In this document: in pieces, positions 1-7,447 of the stretch | How the letters are laid out: each line of letters begins with the position of its first letter | Position numbering within the stretch: position 1 is the first letter of the stretch | Source: Saccharomyces paradoxus | Lineage: Eukaryota > Ascomycota > Saccharomycetes > Saccharomycetales > Saccharomycetaceae | Reading direction: 5' to 3' | Assembly: GCF_002079055.1 (NCBI RefSeq) | Contig: NC_047495.1 | Location: forward strand, 372,001 to 436,000 | DNA length: 64,000 bases | Translations under genes and position numbers: made by a program | Notes under the pieces: model-generated | What the model saw: the letters and a program-made list of their open reading frames with translations, nothing else | The model's database searches: none | Told to the model about the DNA's origin: nothing

Positions 1-396
1 TGATTTCTGTTTCAGCATGTCAAGGCACTTTTGTATACTGAAATCTAGTCCGATGACTCTCGTATGAACACTTTGCTGTATATCTGGATGCTTTGTCATC
101 AAATCCACCAACAACTGCTGTAATTGGTCCTTGTTCATTAGTTCTATGCCTCGTTGCAAGGGCAGAGGTTGACCTCTGATGAGCGAGCCTGGGTGAGGCC
201 TCCTCTTGGAGACACCACCATATTTCATCACATGCTTGCTACGAGGTGGTTCTTCCTCTTGTTGCTCCTCGTTGTTATACCGCCTTTTCTGTTTCACTCC
301 GGAATTTGGCACCACTACATTGCCTGTGCCTTGTGAACTTACTGTACTCTGAGGTACTTTACTGCTGGGCTTAAACCCCCATTCAAATCCCATCAT
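1..396 (-). CDS. STS1: Sts1, proteasome nuclear-localisation factor (5' part only)
   Basis: Partial gene: the first 132 codons are present and the left edge of the window cuts the rest. Sts1 (Cut8 family) tethers 26S proteasomes to the nucleus and works with the importin Srp1. The frame opens with two ATGs (394-396 and 391-393), giving MMGFEWGF. A basic stretch follows (KQKRR near residue 35, SKRRP near residue 64) that fits the known N-terminal nuclear localisation signal. The visible part ends in [10 protein letters not shown], as I recall for S. cerevisiae Sts1, which has 319 residues. It is divergent from SQT1 across about 240 bp. Known: family role. Seen: sequence match and truncation by the window edge. 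Odd: its first residues resemble a leader in front of SQT1. Confidence 0.93.
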   Translation of the reverse strand, partial: MMGFEWGFKPSSKVPQSTVSSQGTGNVVVPNSGVKQKRRYNNEEQQEEEPPRSKHVMKYGGVSKRRPHPGSLIRGQPLPLQRGIELMNKDQLQQLLVDLMTKHPDIQQSVHTRVIGLDFSIQKCLDMLKQKS

Positions 397-562
397 AATG
401 CTATACTGTCTGCGTTTGTTGCTTTTGGCAGATATCTTCGAACACTCTAGGTGAGAATACTTAGTTAAATATAATTTTAAGTAGGAAATTCCCACTCGCC
501 GCATTATCACCCGCCTGCCGTTTCTTTTTCTGGCAAAATTTTCACTATGAATAACTAGAAAG

Positions 563-634
563 ATGCATTCGATGGGCTTTGGATGGGGCTTTTTAAAGAC
601 AAACAGAGTACCACAGAGCCACATATTAAGCACG
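563..634 (+). other. In-frame 24-codon leader upstream of SQT1 with an Sts1-like motif
   Basis: An ATG at 563 (second ATG at 572) opens a leader that runs without a stop into the SQT1 ATG at 635. From its second Met the leader reads [16 protein letters not shown]. The divergent STS1 gene begins its second Met with [16 protein letters not shown]: ten of sixteen positions are identical, with no gaps. At the DNA level 32 of 48 bases match, and several mismatches are silent third-position changes. Either SQT1 has an N-terminally extended isoform, or this is a remnant of an inverted duplication of the STS1 start. I cannot tell which from sequence alone. Confidence 0.5.
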
Positions 635-1927
635 ATGGAGCCCCAAGAAGAATTTATAACTACCGAAGAGGTTGAGCAGGAGATCGTGCCCACCATGGAG
701 GTCGAACAGGACGCCCCTGTTGATATCGAAGAAGTGAATGACGACGATGAAATGATGGACGATGATGAGGAGGATTTAGAGGTCGACATGTCCAACAACT
801 CGCTCACTTACTTCGATAAACATACGGACTCTGTGTTTGCGATTGGCCACCATCCCAGCCTGCCGCTAGTATGCACCGGTGGGGGTGATAACTTGGCACA
901 TCTTTGGACATCACATTCACAACCACCCAAGTTTGCCGGTACATTAACCGGTTATGGTGAATCTGTGATTTCGTGTTCTTTTACATGTGAAGGGGGCTTC
1001 TTAGTCACTGCGGATATGTCGGGGAAGGTTCTTGTACACATGGGCCAAAAAGGTGGCGCTCAGTGGAAGTTAACATCGCAAATACAAGAAGTTGAAGAGA
1101 TCGTTTGGTTAAAAGCTCACCCCACTATACCAAGAACATTTGCATTTGGTGCTACGAATGGATCTGTCTGGTGTTACCAGATTAATGAGCAGGACGGTTC
1201 TTTGGAACAGTTAATGTCTGGTTTTGTACACCAGCAAGATTGCTCTATGGGTGAATTCATTAATACTGACAAAGGTGAAAATACACTAGAGTTAGTCACT
1301 TGTTCTTTGGATAGTACCATCGTGGCATGGAATTGCTTTACTGGCCAACAATTGTTTAAGATCACACAAGCAGAAACCAAGGGATTGGAAGCACCATGGA
1401 TTTCCCTATCATTAGCCCCGGCAACCTTGACCAAGGGTAACTCAGGTGTCGTGGCATGTGGGTCTAACAATGGTCTTCTGGCAGTAATTAATTGCAACAG
1501 TGGCGGTGCCATTTTACATTTATCTACAGTGATTGAATTAAAGCCAGAACAAGACGAATTAGATGCCTCTATCGAATCCATTTCATGGTCGTCAAAGTTC
1601 TCACTTATGGCCATTGGTCTTGTCTGCGGTGAGGTAATCTTATATGATACAAGCGCATGGAGGGTAAGACACAAGTTTGTTCTTGAGGACTCTGTTACGA
1701 AACTAATCTTTGACAATGATGATCTATTTGTATCGTGTATCAATGGTAAGGTTTACCAGTTTAATGCAAGAACTGGTCAAGAAAAGTTTGTTTGTGTCGG
1801 CCATAATATGGGGGTTCTTGATTTTATATTACTGCATCCTGTAGCCAATGCCGGCACCGAACAAAAGAGGAAAATAATAACTGCGGGTGATGAAGGTGTA
1901 TCTCTGGTGTTTGAGGTACCAAACTGA
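635..1927 (+). CDS. SQT1: Sqt1, WD40 dedicated chaperone of ribosomal protein uL16/Rpl10
   Basis: A 430-residue protein. Sqt1 binds the N-terminus of newly made Rpl10 (uL16) and delivers it to late 60S subunits in the cytoplasm. The first 60 residues are very acidic ([16 protein letters not shown]). WD40 repeats follow; the first runs through [20 protein letters not shown] and closes with LAHLW, and the last ends in [14 protein letters not shown] chose the ATG at 635 because it matches the [13 protein letters not shown] start and 431-residue length of S. cerevisiae Sqt1. The frame is also open upstream to an ATG at 563, which would add 24 residues (see the separate leader entry). About 4 percent of residues differ from the reference by my recollection. 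Confidence 0.96.
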   Translation: MEPQEEFITTEEVEQEIVPTMEVEQDAPVDIEEVNDDDEMMDDDEEDLEVDMSNNSLTYFDKHTDSVFAIGHHPSLPLVCTGGGDNLAHLWTSHSQPPKFAGTLTGYGESVISCSFTCEGGFLVTADMSGKVLVHMGQKGGAQWKLTSQIQEVEEIVWLKAHPTIPRTFAFGATNGSVWCYQINEQDGSLEQLMSGFVHQQDCSMGEFINTDKGENTLELVTCSLDSTIVAWNCFTGQQLFKITQAETKGLEAPWISLSLAPATLTKGNSGVVACGSNNGLLAVINCNSGGAILHLSTVIELKPEQDELDASIESISWSSKFSLMAIGLVCGEVILYDTSAWRVRHKFVLEDSVTKLIFDNDDLFVSCINGKVYQFNARTGQEKFVCVGHNMGVLDFILLHPVANAGTEQKRKIITAGDEGVSLVFEVPN

Positions 1928-2092
1928 TAGATAGTTGTGTATACATAAATAACAGAAAAAAATTCAATAACAGATGAAATATTTTTACATACAGAAAGAG
2001 AAACTTTATATATTCGAATCAAGGAAAGTAAAAAAAAAAATTACTTTCTTAAAGAAGAACGGCGCTCACTATCGTTGTTGCTGATTTTATTA

Positions 2093-2126
2093 TTACATGT
2101 TGAATGTTACATGTTGAATGTTACAT
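2093..2126 (+). repeat. 14-bp tandem repeat, about 2.4 copies
   Basis: The unit TTACATGTTGAATG occurs at 2093-2106 and 2107-2120 and partially at 2121-2126, in the space between the convergent 3' ends of SQT1 and GAT4. No function is suggested. It is probably a small replication-slippage product. Confidence 0.85.
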
Positions 2127-2171
2127 TGTCTTTTTGCCCCAGTAGGTTGAAAGATGAAAAAGTACAATGGG

Positions 2172-2537
2172 TTAGAACCTGGCAGTTCCGGTAAGTTCTT
2201 TGGGGATCCTTCTCTTGGTACCGGTACCTTTAATCTGCTCCATGTATCTTTTAGCAGCTGCTCTACCGAAACGCAGAATTAGTTTTCTAAAGAACAACCC
2301 ACAAGCATTACACAGGCAAGCAGCGCCGTTAGGACCTTCCCTCCATTGTAAAGAAGTCTTGATCTCTCCACATTGCCCACATGTCCTAGTAATACCCGTT
2401 CTTGGGCGACCAGAGTGAGAGCCAGAATTACTAGGGAAACCATCTCGTGCCGTTGATCCGCTGTTCAACAGCAATTGAACAGGGATTTTTTTAAAGGCTG
2501 TTCCGTTTGAAATCACAATAGGGAGCTTAGTGGACAT
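2172..2537 (-). CDS. GAT4: Gat4, GATA-type zinc-finger protein
   Basis: A 121-residue protein, the same length as S. cerevisiae Gat4 (YIR013C). One GATA zinc finger is visible, with cysteines at about 53, 56, 76 and 79 and the signature WREGPNG followed by [10 protein letters not shown] basic tail ([19 protein letters not shown]) completes the DNA-binding region. Gat3 and Gat4 are small nuclear GATA proteins; Gat4 is reported in spore-wall assembly, which is established knowledge and not visible here. The start at 2537 is the only sensible ATG. It is convergent with SQT1. Confidence 0.95.
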   Translation of the reverse strand: MSTKLPIVISNGTAFKKIPVQLLLNSGSTARDGFPSNSGSHSGRPRTGITRTCGQCGEIKTSLQWREGPNGAACLCNACGLFFRKLILRFGRAAAKRYMEQIKGTGTKRRIPKELTGTARF

Positions 2538-3239
2538 AGCGACCCTGTAATGTTATGTTTCTGGATAGGAACAGAGAATACCAGCTATTCGAGTGCTGAA
2601 AGTGTAAAGTTTTTATGTGGTTCCACGGACTACGTGCGAAAGGTTGGCCATGGCGCTATTCAAAATCCACAATTAACTCGATGGGCTTTTCAATGGCACA
2701 AAAGTCCTGACACATGGACGTGCGCGGCGGCGATAACCGCACAAAGGAAAAAAAAAGGGTCCAATGCCAAGAAATATTTAAAAGGACCCTTTTTTTATTT
2801 TTGGCAATAAAATTACGAAGGGAAAAGGGAGCACTTTTCACTTCGGAAAAAAATAGGACACCGAGAGGTCTTTTGCAAAAGGTGCCTATCATGCGAGGGT
2901 TTTTCAAAGGCATATTTCTAGAAATGGGCAGAGATGGCTACAGGTTAAAGTAATTGACAACTCAGTTTCAAATTGATAATATCATTGCAATCGAGGAGAA
3001 TAGTCGTATTTTGGAAGAGTGCATAAGCTGACTTGCTAGTGCTTAACTAATTGTATCGTGTCTAGTAGAGAAAACGTTCTAGTAATAGAGGAAAAAAAAG
3101 AAAAAAAAATTCAAAACCGGGTAACGATAATTTATTATATCGCTTTTCTCCAGGGAAGAAAGAGAAGGGGTACTTAGATGATGAAGGCTTAGATTACAAG
3201 TTAATATAGAAAGAAAGAAGAGCAAGGCGTCAGAAGGTA
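2538..3239. promoter_or_regulatory. Intergenic region between divergent GAT4 and VLD1
   Basis: About 700 bp with no supported gene. It holds a strong inverted repeat (2750-2796, listed separately) and several A-rich runs near 3090-3110 that suit a yeast promoter for the gene starting at 3240. Open frames here are short and unlike any family I know. Confidence 0.6.
2750..2796. repeat. 13-bp perfect inverted repeat with 21-nt loop
   Basis: The left arm AAAAAAAGGGTCC (2750-2762) and right arm GGACCCTTTTTTT (2784-2796) are exact reverse complements. Read on the plus strand this is a stem followed by a U-rich run. Polymerase II does not use intrinsic terminators, so its function, if any, is unknown. 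Confidence 0.8.
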
Positions 3240-3968
3240 ATGCTGCATTTGGAAGGCGACAATGGACGACAAAGGTCGGTTATTGCGAATTTGCAAAAAT
3301 TCGTTTATTGCTGTCTGTACTTGAGGTTTATCAAAGACGGATCATTATTCTTGATCCTCCTGGGGTGGATAATTTCATCGCTATGTGACTTCATCCAGGA
3401 ATTGACACTCAGGTACTTGAAGAAGAACTACTTGGAGGTAGGGCGTGACAACGATCACGGAGACGATGAAAGCCTTGCCATCAGAGGGTTAGAAACTCCT
3501 ATCGTAAGGATGATAATAAACAAAGCCATACGATATTACCAAGGTCTGATACTTCTGGAAACGGCATACTGTATAGTGTACCACGTCAGACTGGATGTAA
3601 CGAGGGATATATGTTCCAAACCGTACGGATTCGTAATAATGCTTTTGATAAGAGAGTTTACTTGTCCGACACCTGCAGGGTTTCCCAGCAAGCTACTTCT
3701 GGTAGTACTCGATATTGTGTTACTTTTCAGCCAAATTATAATAATGAACGGCTCATTGAGTTCGAGTTTCCAAAACGTAAAGCTTATAGTCAAGGAGTTG
3801 AACGCAGAAGAAGAGGGCGCACTTAACATTCTCAAACTCAATACCTGGCGCATGGATGCAAGCGGGCCCGAACTCATAGTTCACAAGAATCACGACAATC
3901 TTTTTCCTCAGCAGATAGATGAGGATGACGCTACTGAGTTCACACCTTTACTGAATAGCGCCGAATAA
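3240..3968 (+). CDS. VLD1: Vacuolar membrane protein Vld1 (YIR014W), Dsc-complex targeting subunit
   Basis: A 242-residue membrane protein of the same length as YIR014W. Hydrophobic segments lie at about residues 34-53 and 151-169, with weaker ones near 100-116 and 130-141. A long polar stretch between them (about 65-90) is rich in acidic residues. YIR014W is described as Vld1, which steers the Tul1/Dsc ubiquitin ligase to the vacuole membrane in competition with Gld1; that assignment is established knowledge recalled by name. The C-terminal tail is acidic and polar (QIDEDDATEFTPLLNSAE) and contains a possible acidic dileucine-like sorting motif (EFTPLL), which would fit AP-3-type vacuolar targeting. 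That last point is inference. Confidence 0.88.
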   Translation: MLHLEGDNGRQRSVIANLQKFVYCCLYLRFIKDGSLFLILLGWIISSLCDFIQELTLRYLKKNYLEVGRDNDHGDDESLAIRGLETPIVRMIINKAIRYYQGLILLETAYCIVYHVRLDVTRDICSKPYGFVIMLLIREFTCPTPAGFPSKLLLVVLDIVLLFSQIIIMNGSLSSSFQNVKLIVKELNAEEEGALNILKLNTWRMDASGPELIVHKNHDNLFPQQIDEDDATEFTPLLNSAE

Positions 3969-4085
3969 ATCCGGGAAGGAAAAAAAAAATTTACCAAGAA
4001 GAAAAGAACGGACAAAAAAAGAACAGGAAACATCGTTCTTCTACTGTCTTTCTCACCATCGCTGACAAAGAAAAACAAGCCAAAG

Positions 4086-4520
4086 ATGGGCAAGAAAGCA
4101 CAAGGAGGAAAGACTAAACCCAAAATCGATGAGAATGGTACTTTAATAGTACCGCCACCAAGAACGATTGCTAACCAAGATCATTTCCATAGATTAAACT
4201 ATCTCTACCAAATATCCGCTTATCAAACAAGGACAAGGCCGAAAGCGGGTGCGAACGCACATATGCCATTGGCACGCAATTATATCAAATCAATGGACTT
4301 AATTAGTAAGAAAACAAAGACATCCCTGCTTCCTACAATAAAGAGGACAATTTGTAAAAAATGTCATCGGTTGCTATGGTCCCCAAAGGGACTTGAAATC
4401 ACCCGCGACGGAGCACTATCGGTAATGTGTGGGTGTGGTACCGTCAAACGCTACAATATTACTGCTAATCCCAATTACAAGACCTACCCAGAAAGGGAGG
4501 GTAACCTGCTAAATCCTTAG
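4086..4520 (+). CDS. RPR2: Rpr2, protein subunit of nuclear RNase P
   Basis: A 144-residue protein matching S. cerevisiae Rpr2 (YIR015W) in length and order. Rpr2 (Rpp21 homologue) is part of the RNase P holoenzyme that trims tRNA 5' leaders, and is absent from RNase MRP. A basic N-terminus (GKKAQGGKTKPK) is followed by a helical part, then a zinc ribbon formed by C90-X2-C93 and C115-X-C117. The ATG at 4086 follows a short A-rich leader. The gene begins only 117 bp after the VLD1 stop. Confidence 0.96.
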   Translation: MGKKAQGGKTKPKIDENGTLIVPPPRTIANQDHFHRLNYLYQISAYQTRTRPKAGANAHMPLARNYIKSMDLISKKTKTSLLPTIKRTICKKCHRLLWSPKGLEITRDGALSVMCGCGTVKRYNITANPNYKTYPEREGNLLNP

Positions 4521-4734
4521 GGGTTTCGTTACGGGGAAAGTGGAGTTTTCCGGAATTCCTTTAAGAGCCGACCCCCTTCCCTCATACTCTGGGGTAAAGT
4601 GCCTGTGTATTTGAGGGAAATCTGTAACATAAAAACACGGGAAAAAAAACGAGACCCGTTTGAAGAAAATAATATAGAATTCCATCTTGCCAGCAATAAC
4701 GGGTAAACCCCGCAAGGAGGAGGTGTGGTTGGTA

Positions 4735-5511
4735 ATGAATGGCACGAGGCGTTTAATAAGTGTCGGACTACCTGTTGCTGTCACTGCTAAGGCAACTTTG
4801 GCCCGTGATGAACAAAGGCCAGGTGTAGAAACAGGACTAGGCTCGAGCGGAAGTGCTATGGATGGCCTACTACCCTCGTTGCCCGGCTCATATGATGACG
4901 TAGATGACGACTCGGCGGCTCTTCACGAATATATGATACTATCGCGAGATGGCGCTGGCGCCATCCGTGCTCCGTCATTTGTTGAAGATACCACAAGCGA
5001 TGAGGACGACGACGGTGACATGTCGCGGGACTTATCCAAAGCTCTAGATATGTCATCATCGTCATCCTCCAGCCCGCGCGCCAGAAATATGCGGCACCGC
5101 AGTTCTGTGAGCACAATATCTGCAATCTTGCACCAAGGAAGTTCTGGCCAGGAAGACACGACTAGAAGCCTCAGTGTTCCTGTAGAACAAGAAAAACCTA
5201 CTTTACTTGCTAGAGTCTCGAATATATTTTTTAGGAGGAACAGTACACCTAGAGACAAGCATACACATTCTGAGCGTCCCGCGAGCCGCTCAGATCCGGA
5301 GAGATTGGCGGTTACATCTGCAGCTGCGCAGTCTTTGCGCCGCCAACAGCAACTGGAAGACGCTCAGTACGCTCGAGTAATCGCAAACTTTCGCACCATA
5401 GGATGGTGCTCTCCCAGCGAGATCAAGTCTGTGGAATATAAACGGTCTTTAATCAATGCGGAGTGGGACGAAAAGATCTCGCTTTTGTCTCACGCGCAGT
5501 GCTATAAATAA
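4735..5511 (+). CDS. YIR016W: Uncharacterised protein, YIR016W orthologue
   Basis: A 258-residue protein of unknown function; the S. cerevisiae orthologue has about 265 residues and a paralogue, YOL036W. I chose the ATG at 4735 (MNGTRRLI); the open frame continues upstream, but no ATG occurs there. Visible features: an acidic, Ser/Asp-rich centre (DVDDDSAALHEY, then EDTTSDEDDDGD) and a long serine run (MSSSSSSSP) near residues 104-112. A conserved-looking C-terminal segment (RQQQLEDAQYARVIANFRTIGWCSPSEIKSVEYKR) looks folded. No catalytic motif is recognisable. The likely promoter is short, 214 bp after the RPR2 stop. Confidence 0.88.
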   Translation: MNGTRRLISVGLPVAVTAKATLARDEQRPGVETGLGSSGSAMDGLLPSLPGSYDDVDDDSAALHEYMILSRDGAGAIRAPSFVEDTTSDEDDDGDMSRDLSKALDMSSSSSSSPRARNMRHRSSVSTISAILHQGSSGQEDTTRSLSVPVEQEKPTLLARVSNIFFRRNSTPRDKHTHSERPASRSDPERLAVTSAAAQSLRRQQQLEDAQYARVIANFRTIGWCSPSEIKSVEYKRSLINAEWDEKISLLSHAQCYK

Positions 5512-5514
5512 TAA

Positions 5515-5524
5515 ATATACATAT

Positions 5525-5555
<31 letters not shown>

Positions 5556-5578
5556 GATAAATGTGTGTATATATATGC
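5515..5578. repeat. AT-dinucleotide-rich tract
   Basis: A run of TA/AT dinucleotides with a few interruptions, ending in TGTGTGTATATATATG. It lies between the convergent ends of YIR016W and MET28. It is low-complexity DNA, probably with a role only in 3'-end formation (TATATA efficiency elements). Confidence 0.8.
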
Positions 5579-5654
5579 TAGGTAGAAAAACGGAAATACG
5601 AGAGAAAGAAATTAGAGAGGAAAACTAAAATGTCGTGCTCGCATGTTTCATAGG

Positions 5655-6155
5655 CTACCTGCCCATGTTCCGTCTCTTAATGTCATTCAACAGTTTCAAA
5701 GACTTGATCTCGTTGATGTCATTGAGTTTTGCCTTCCAAAACTCGTTTTCCTTGTTCAACTGCTCTATACGATCGCGAAGTTTGTTTATCTGCGAATTCA
5801 AGTTCTGCAGCTTATTCATGTTCTCAAAGTTCTTTTGTTTCTTGCGAATGCGGAACCGCTGCGACGCCTCCGTGTTCTTCCTTCTACGCTCTTGCTTAAT
5901 CTTATCTAGTTCGTTAGAAGTGCCCACGGGCGCTTCCTCTTCTTTCACAACAACTGCCGTCGTTGCGGCAACTTTCCCCTTTCTCGGCTCGCGCAACTTC
6001 TTGAACTGCGAGACATCCTGACCATTATTTATCATACTAATGAGCTCCTCCGCGTTGCCACTGCTAACCAGCAGCAATGATAGCAAGCGTGAGCCCAGCT
6101 CTGAATCGCTTGATATCAGGTTCTGTAAATGTTCCGAAAGATTGTTCACGTTCAT
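5655..6155 (-). CDS. MET28: Met28, bZIP subunit of the Cbf1-Met4-Met28 activator (start uncertain)
   Basis: Met28 stabilises Cbf1 and Met4 on promoters of sulfur-assimilation genes. The bZIP region is clear: basic part RRRKNTEASQRFRIRKKQ, then a leucine zipper with L spaced by seven (LQNLNSQINKLRDRIEQL). Homology to S. cerevisiae Met28 extends upstream as far as the AKQGWEKK block near 6215, and the frame is open to 6230 and beyond. However, there is no in-frame ATG at that position, where the reference protein starts MSAKQGW by my recollection. The first in-frame ATG is at 6153-6155 (MNVNNLSEHL), giving 166 residues. An upstream ORF ends exactly over it. Either translation starts internally, a near-cognate codon is used, or the start has mutated. 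Confidence 0.88.
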   Translation of the reverse strand: MNVNNLSEHLQNLISSDSELGSRLLSLLLVSSGNAEELISMINNGQDVSQFKKLREPRKGKVAATTAVVVKEEEAPVGTSNELDKIKQERRRKNTEASQRFRIRKKQKNFENMNKLQNLNSQINKLRDRIEQLNKENEFWKAKLNDINEIKSLKLLNDIKRRNMGR

Positions 6156-6247
6156 ACCCCTTCTGACTGCGATGTCAATGTTAATTGATTTTTTCTCCCA
6201 CCCTTGTTTCGCATTCGCATTGCGGAACAAAATGGCTTGTTTTCATA
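6152..6247 (-). CDS. Upstream ORF overlapping the internal MET28 ATG
   Basis: An ATG at 6245-6247, with further in-frame ATGs at 6218-6220 and 6212-6214, opens a 31-codon frame, +1 relative to MET28. It ends in a TGA at 6152-6154. That stop overlaps the first in-frame MET28 ATG (6153-6155) in an ATGA arrangement. It reads through the DNA that encodes the N-terminal end of reference Met28. It may be a regulatory uORF, or a by-product of a small indel that put the old start codon out of frame. Confidence 0.4.
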   Translation of the reverse strand, partial: YENKPFCSAMRMRNKGGRKNQLTLTSQSEGV

Positions 6248-6709
6248 ACTATAACTGATTATAAATAGTTAAATCCAATTTACCTCGCGTTCTTAGTCAT
6301 TGGCTGCCCGGCCTTGACTCACGCCGGTGACCTACAACTATGGCGTTTTCCGCTTCCCGCCCAAAACTGTGGTGTTAGAAAGTAGAGAGAAGTGGAAAAA
6401 AAATAAAAAATAGACTAACAAATTGCGGTCACGTGCACTCGTACCCCCTCTATTGTATTTGAGTTTACTTTATTGGGCCGGCCCCACAACTGTGGCATCT
6501 TTCAGATCACTTTTTTCCAGAATGCATGGAACTGATGAGTGGACTTTTCTTCCGCGGAAAAATGACAAAAAGGTGCAGTAAGGGCATGATCTTTTTGCAC
6601 GGCAGTGCTGTCGCTGCCATAGTTAACCACTTAAAGTAAAGCCAAAAGTGTCGTATAACAAGTGCACAGGACAAACACTCAAACAAATACAAATACACTA
6701 TCACACGCC
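6248..6709. promoter_or_regulatory. Divergent MET28-YAP5 promoter
   Basis: A region of about 460 bp between two bZIP genes. It carries a Cbf1 E-box, TCACGTG, at 6429-6435, a Met31/Met32-type motif AAACTGTGG at 6364-6372, and a second close match CAACTGTGGC at 6487-6496. These are the sites through which the Cbf1-Met4-Met28 and Met4-Met31/32 complexes act. They fit the known autoregulation of MET28 by the sulfur regulon. Whether YAP5 shares this control is not known from sequence. Confidence 0.75.
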
Positions 6710-7447
6710 ATGGTCCTACCTCAGATAAAACCCAAGGAACCTGAGGAAAGCAACCTCGCGCTTTTGTCCAAGATCCATGTGTCCAAAAATTGGAAACTTC
6801 CTCCAAGGTTGCCTCATAGAGCAACTCAGCGAAGGAAAAGAGCTCATCGGCTTCACGAAGAGTACGAAACTGAGGGAAATGACGAGGCGCTACAGAAGAA
6901 AAAACGGCAAAATAGAGACGCCCAAAGGGCCTACAGAGAACGCAAGAACAACAAGTTGCAAGTGCTCGAGGAAACCATAGAATCACTAAGTAAGGTCGTC
7001 AAAAATTACGAAACAAAACTGAACCGCCTACAAAATGAACTTCAAAAGAAGGAATCTGAAAACCACGCCCTAAAACTGAAACTGGAGGCCCTTAATCCGA
7101 AACAGACCTCTGTTCCTGCTCAGGACCCTATCCTGCAGAACTTGATAGAAAATTTCAAACCAATGAAGGCAATACCTATAAAGTACAACACCGCTATAAA
7201 GCACCGCCAGCACTCAGGCGAGCTCCCCAGCTCCATCAAATGTGGCTTTTGCAACGACAACACTACTTGTGTTTGTAAAGAACTGGAAACGGATCACGGT
7301 AAAAGTGACGACGGTGTAGTTACCGTACGGAAGGATATGTCCCCGCCAAATGCACAGTGCAATAATAAAGGTGACTCCAGTGGGCTTTGTAGTAACTGTA
7401 CTAATATTGACAAATCATGCATCGACATCCGGTCCATCATCCACTGA
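6710..7447 (+). CDS. YAP5: Yap5, iron-sensing bZIP transcription factor
   Basis: A 245-residue protein, the same length as S. cerevisiae Yap5. It activates vacuolar iron storage genes such as CCC1 under high iron. The Yap-type basic region (KKKRQNRDAQRAYRERKNNK, about residues 62-81) is followed by a zipper with heptad leucines. Two cysteine-rich motifs that bind Fe-S clusters in the known protein are present: CGFCNDNTTCVC near residue 180 and CSNCTNIDKSC near the C-terminus. The ATG at 6710 is the first in frame. Confidence 0.96.
   Translation: MVLPQIKPKEPEESNLALLSKIHVSKNWKLPPRLPHRATQRRKRAHRLHEEYETEGNDEALQKKKRQNRDAQRAYRERKNNKLQVLEETIESLSKVVKNYETKLNRLQNELQKKESENHALKLKLEALNPKQTSVPAQDPILQNLIENFKPMKAIPIKYNTAIKHRQHSGELPSSIKCGFCNDNTTCVCKELETDHGKSDDGVVTVRKDMSPPNAQCNNKGDSSGLCSNCTNIDKSCIDIRSIIH

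Noticed and set aside
2093-2126. Possible Ty5 LTR edge, because the word TGTTGAATG occurs twice
   Set aside because: It is a 14-bp local tandem repeat, with no LTR-length sequence, no target-site duplication and no other LTR hallmarks.
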